From assembly GCA_032622095.1 (NCBI GenBank), contig CP136064.1, forward strand, positions 126,095,605 through 126,159,604: DNA of 64,000 nt, written 5' to 3'. This document shows positions 63,063-64,000 of the stretch, one piece after another. Position 1 is the stretch's first letter, and every line of letters begins with the position of its first letter. The translations under genes were made by a program, and so were the position numbers. Source of the stretch: Siphonodentalium dalli. Taxonomy: Eukaryota > Mollusca > Scaphopoda > Gadilida > Siphonodentaliidae. The notes beneath the pieces were generated by a model, which did not search any database, was not told the DNA's origin, and was given only the letters and a program-made list of their open reading frames with translations.

Positions 63063-63653
63063 TTAAAGGGGTACTGTACGCCAAATGTTGTTGTTGGTTT
63101 CTATAGTCTCCGAGTCGGAGAATAAGGTAACAATTTTTTCATTATTTGAAAGTCTGTTGAGTACGAAGTAGTGTTTCGGATGACAAATTTACCGGAATGC
63201 AAAAATACAAATTGTCGTTGTCGAGTAATGTTTGTACAGTTTTCAACCAAATGAATCAAATAAAAGTTATATTATAGGCATACTAGTCCCATATAATCAT
63301 TTAAGTTATTGTATCGTCGCTAGTCAGTGAGTGGCTTGAGTGTTCTCTCCGTATCATCATAATATTTTAAGCGATCGTGTGTGCGATCGGTTTAACAATC
63401 CAATATCCCTCAATTACTTTATTTGATTACGCAAATTCGTAATTTAATTGACGCCATTTTATGGGTCCAGTCATAAATTCAATTTATATCAAATTATTAA
63501 CTTTTAAATTATTAAATTTTAAGATAGCCTATTAACCTGAGCGTTTACAAAATACATCTTCGACTCAAATTACTTATGTTTCTATATATTATCGATATTA
63601 GATCGTTGTTGTCACCGGAAATTTAATGAAAATGGCGTACAGTACCCATTTAA
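63063..63653. mobile_element. TTAA-target MITE inserted in the LINE
   Basis: A 583-bp element (63067-63649) with terminal inverted repeats AGGGGTACTGTACGCCA / TGGCGTACAGTACCCAT (one mismatch), flanked by TTAA at 63063-63066 and 63650-63653. LINE ORF2 reading resumes in the same frame on its right side if one TTAA is counted. This confirms a clean insertion with a 4-bp target duplication. No transposase frame; piggyBac-type by target site. Confidence 0.93.
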
Positions 63654-63806
63654 GTACTAACTGTACAAAACCAAATTTAACCCCGATAAATTGACCATTA
63701 AATCGCTTTTCCTGGATATCGAGAGAAGATACCACGCAGGCAGATATATAGCACTTCAGCGCGATCAAATGCAAACATTCCAAAATGAATGGGAACACAT
63801 TAAACC
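63654..63806 (+). pseudogene. LINE ORF2 extreme C-terminus
   Basis: After a stop three codons in, the frame reads YKTKFNPDKLTIKSLFLDIERRY then IALQRDQMQTFQNEWEHIK. This is the kind of basic, helical tail with a terminal FxxxW that ends L1-Tx1 ORF2. It lies to the right of the MITE and ends where R1 copy 3 begins. Confidence 0.8.
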
Positions 63807-64000
63807 TTTAAAGGCACATGAGGCCTTAGTTGTCGAAAATATTCATATTTGTTCCAATCACCGTAAACAGAAAAACATTAAAACGCATACAGTTTCGTTC
63901 ATATATACCATGACCATCGCGTAAACAGCATGTTATCATAAAGATTTACTATATTTTACCTAAGCAAGAGCCTGGTTGTGTTACAGAAGACAACACAATG
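63807..64000 (+). mobile_element. Dispersed repeat R1, copy 3 (runs off the window)
   Basis: Starts TTTAAAGGCACATGAGGCC directly after the LINE tail and matches 10617-10813 closely to the last base (ACAGAAGACAACACAATG). Only the first ~190 bp are in the window. Confidence 0.92.

Larger units (their letters stand above)
60420..63806 (+). mobile_element. L1-Tx1-like LINE ORF2, decayed, with nested MITE
   Basis: From an endonuclease-to-palm linker (GFWKFNNSLL at ~60513) through reverse transcriptase, C-terminal region, cysteine-rich knuckle and a basic C-terminal tail (to ~63806). The endonuclease domain proper is missing, and ~350-400 bp seem deleted between the linker and the palm entry. At least two frameshifts and two in-frame stops are present. 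A TTAA-flanked MITE (63067-63649) interrupts the last part, and R1 copy 3 starts at the right edge. Confidence 0.85.

Overview
The window looks like a piece of a large, AT-rich animal nuclear genome, probably a marine invertebrate. A lophotrochozoan such as a brachiopod, mollusc or annelid is my best guess, but the sequence does not prove it. The reasons are a metazoan-type FAM43/PTB gene, several unrelated lineages of decayed LINE retrotransposons, hAT and TTAA-target DNA transposons, many fold-back elements, satellites and microsatellites, and no compact operons. Nothing bacterial, viral or CRISPR-like was seen.

Only one complete host gene is supported: an intronless FAM43A-like phosphotyrosine-binding-domain gene at 3058-4245 (+). 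Two further stretches look like single exons of unidentified genes: 8806-9031 (+), and 23912-24240 (-), each open throughout and bounded by plausible splice sites.

Layout. 0-2.1 kb: a 34-bp minisatellite, a 42-bp repeat and a fold-back element whose terminal repeats each contain a hairpin. 3-4.3 kb: FAM43A-like gene. 5-12 kb: palindromic MITEs, two elements with long inverted repeats and the first copy of dispersed repeat R1. 12-17.2 kb: a fold-back element split by a LINE fragment, then a decayed CR1/L2-like LINE with a hAT MITE inserted in its 3' part. 18.7-25.2 kb: R1 copy 2, a LINE 3' end with very long target-site duplications, a palindrome-rich array, a TTAA element, the minus-strand candidate exon and the second, inverted hAT MITE. 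26.5-38.2 kb: minisatellites, a satellite block (31.6-34.8 kb) dense in AAGGTCA motifs, a long GA tract, a recent tandem duplication and a TAA-target fold-back element. 40-45.2 kb: LINE ORF1 and ORF2 relics and a short tandem array. 45.8-60 kb: mostly dispersed repeats, a LINE ORF1 relic (53.3-54.4 kb) and LINE C-terminal fragments. 60.4-63.8 kb: a nearly whole ORF2 of an L1-Tx1-like LINE, interrupted by a TTAA-target MITE and followed by R1 copy 3, which runs off the window.

No set of genes here works as a pathway. The most informative signals are structural: fold-back elements whose two arms changed in concert between copies, exact target-site duplications that date nested insertions, and a satellite carrying repeated exact DR0 nuclear-receptor-like motifs. 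ORF boundaries of decayed elements are approximate, and family names rest on recognised motifs because no database search was possible.
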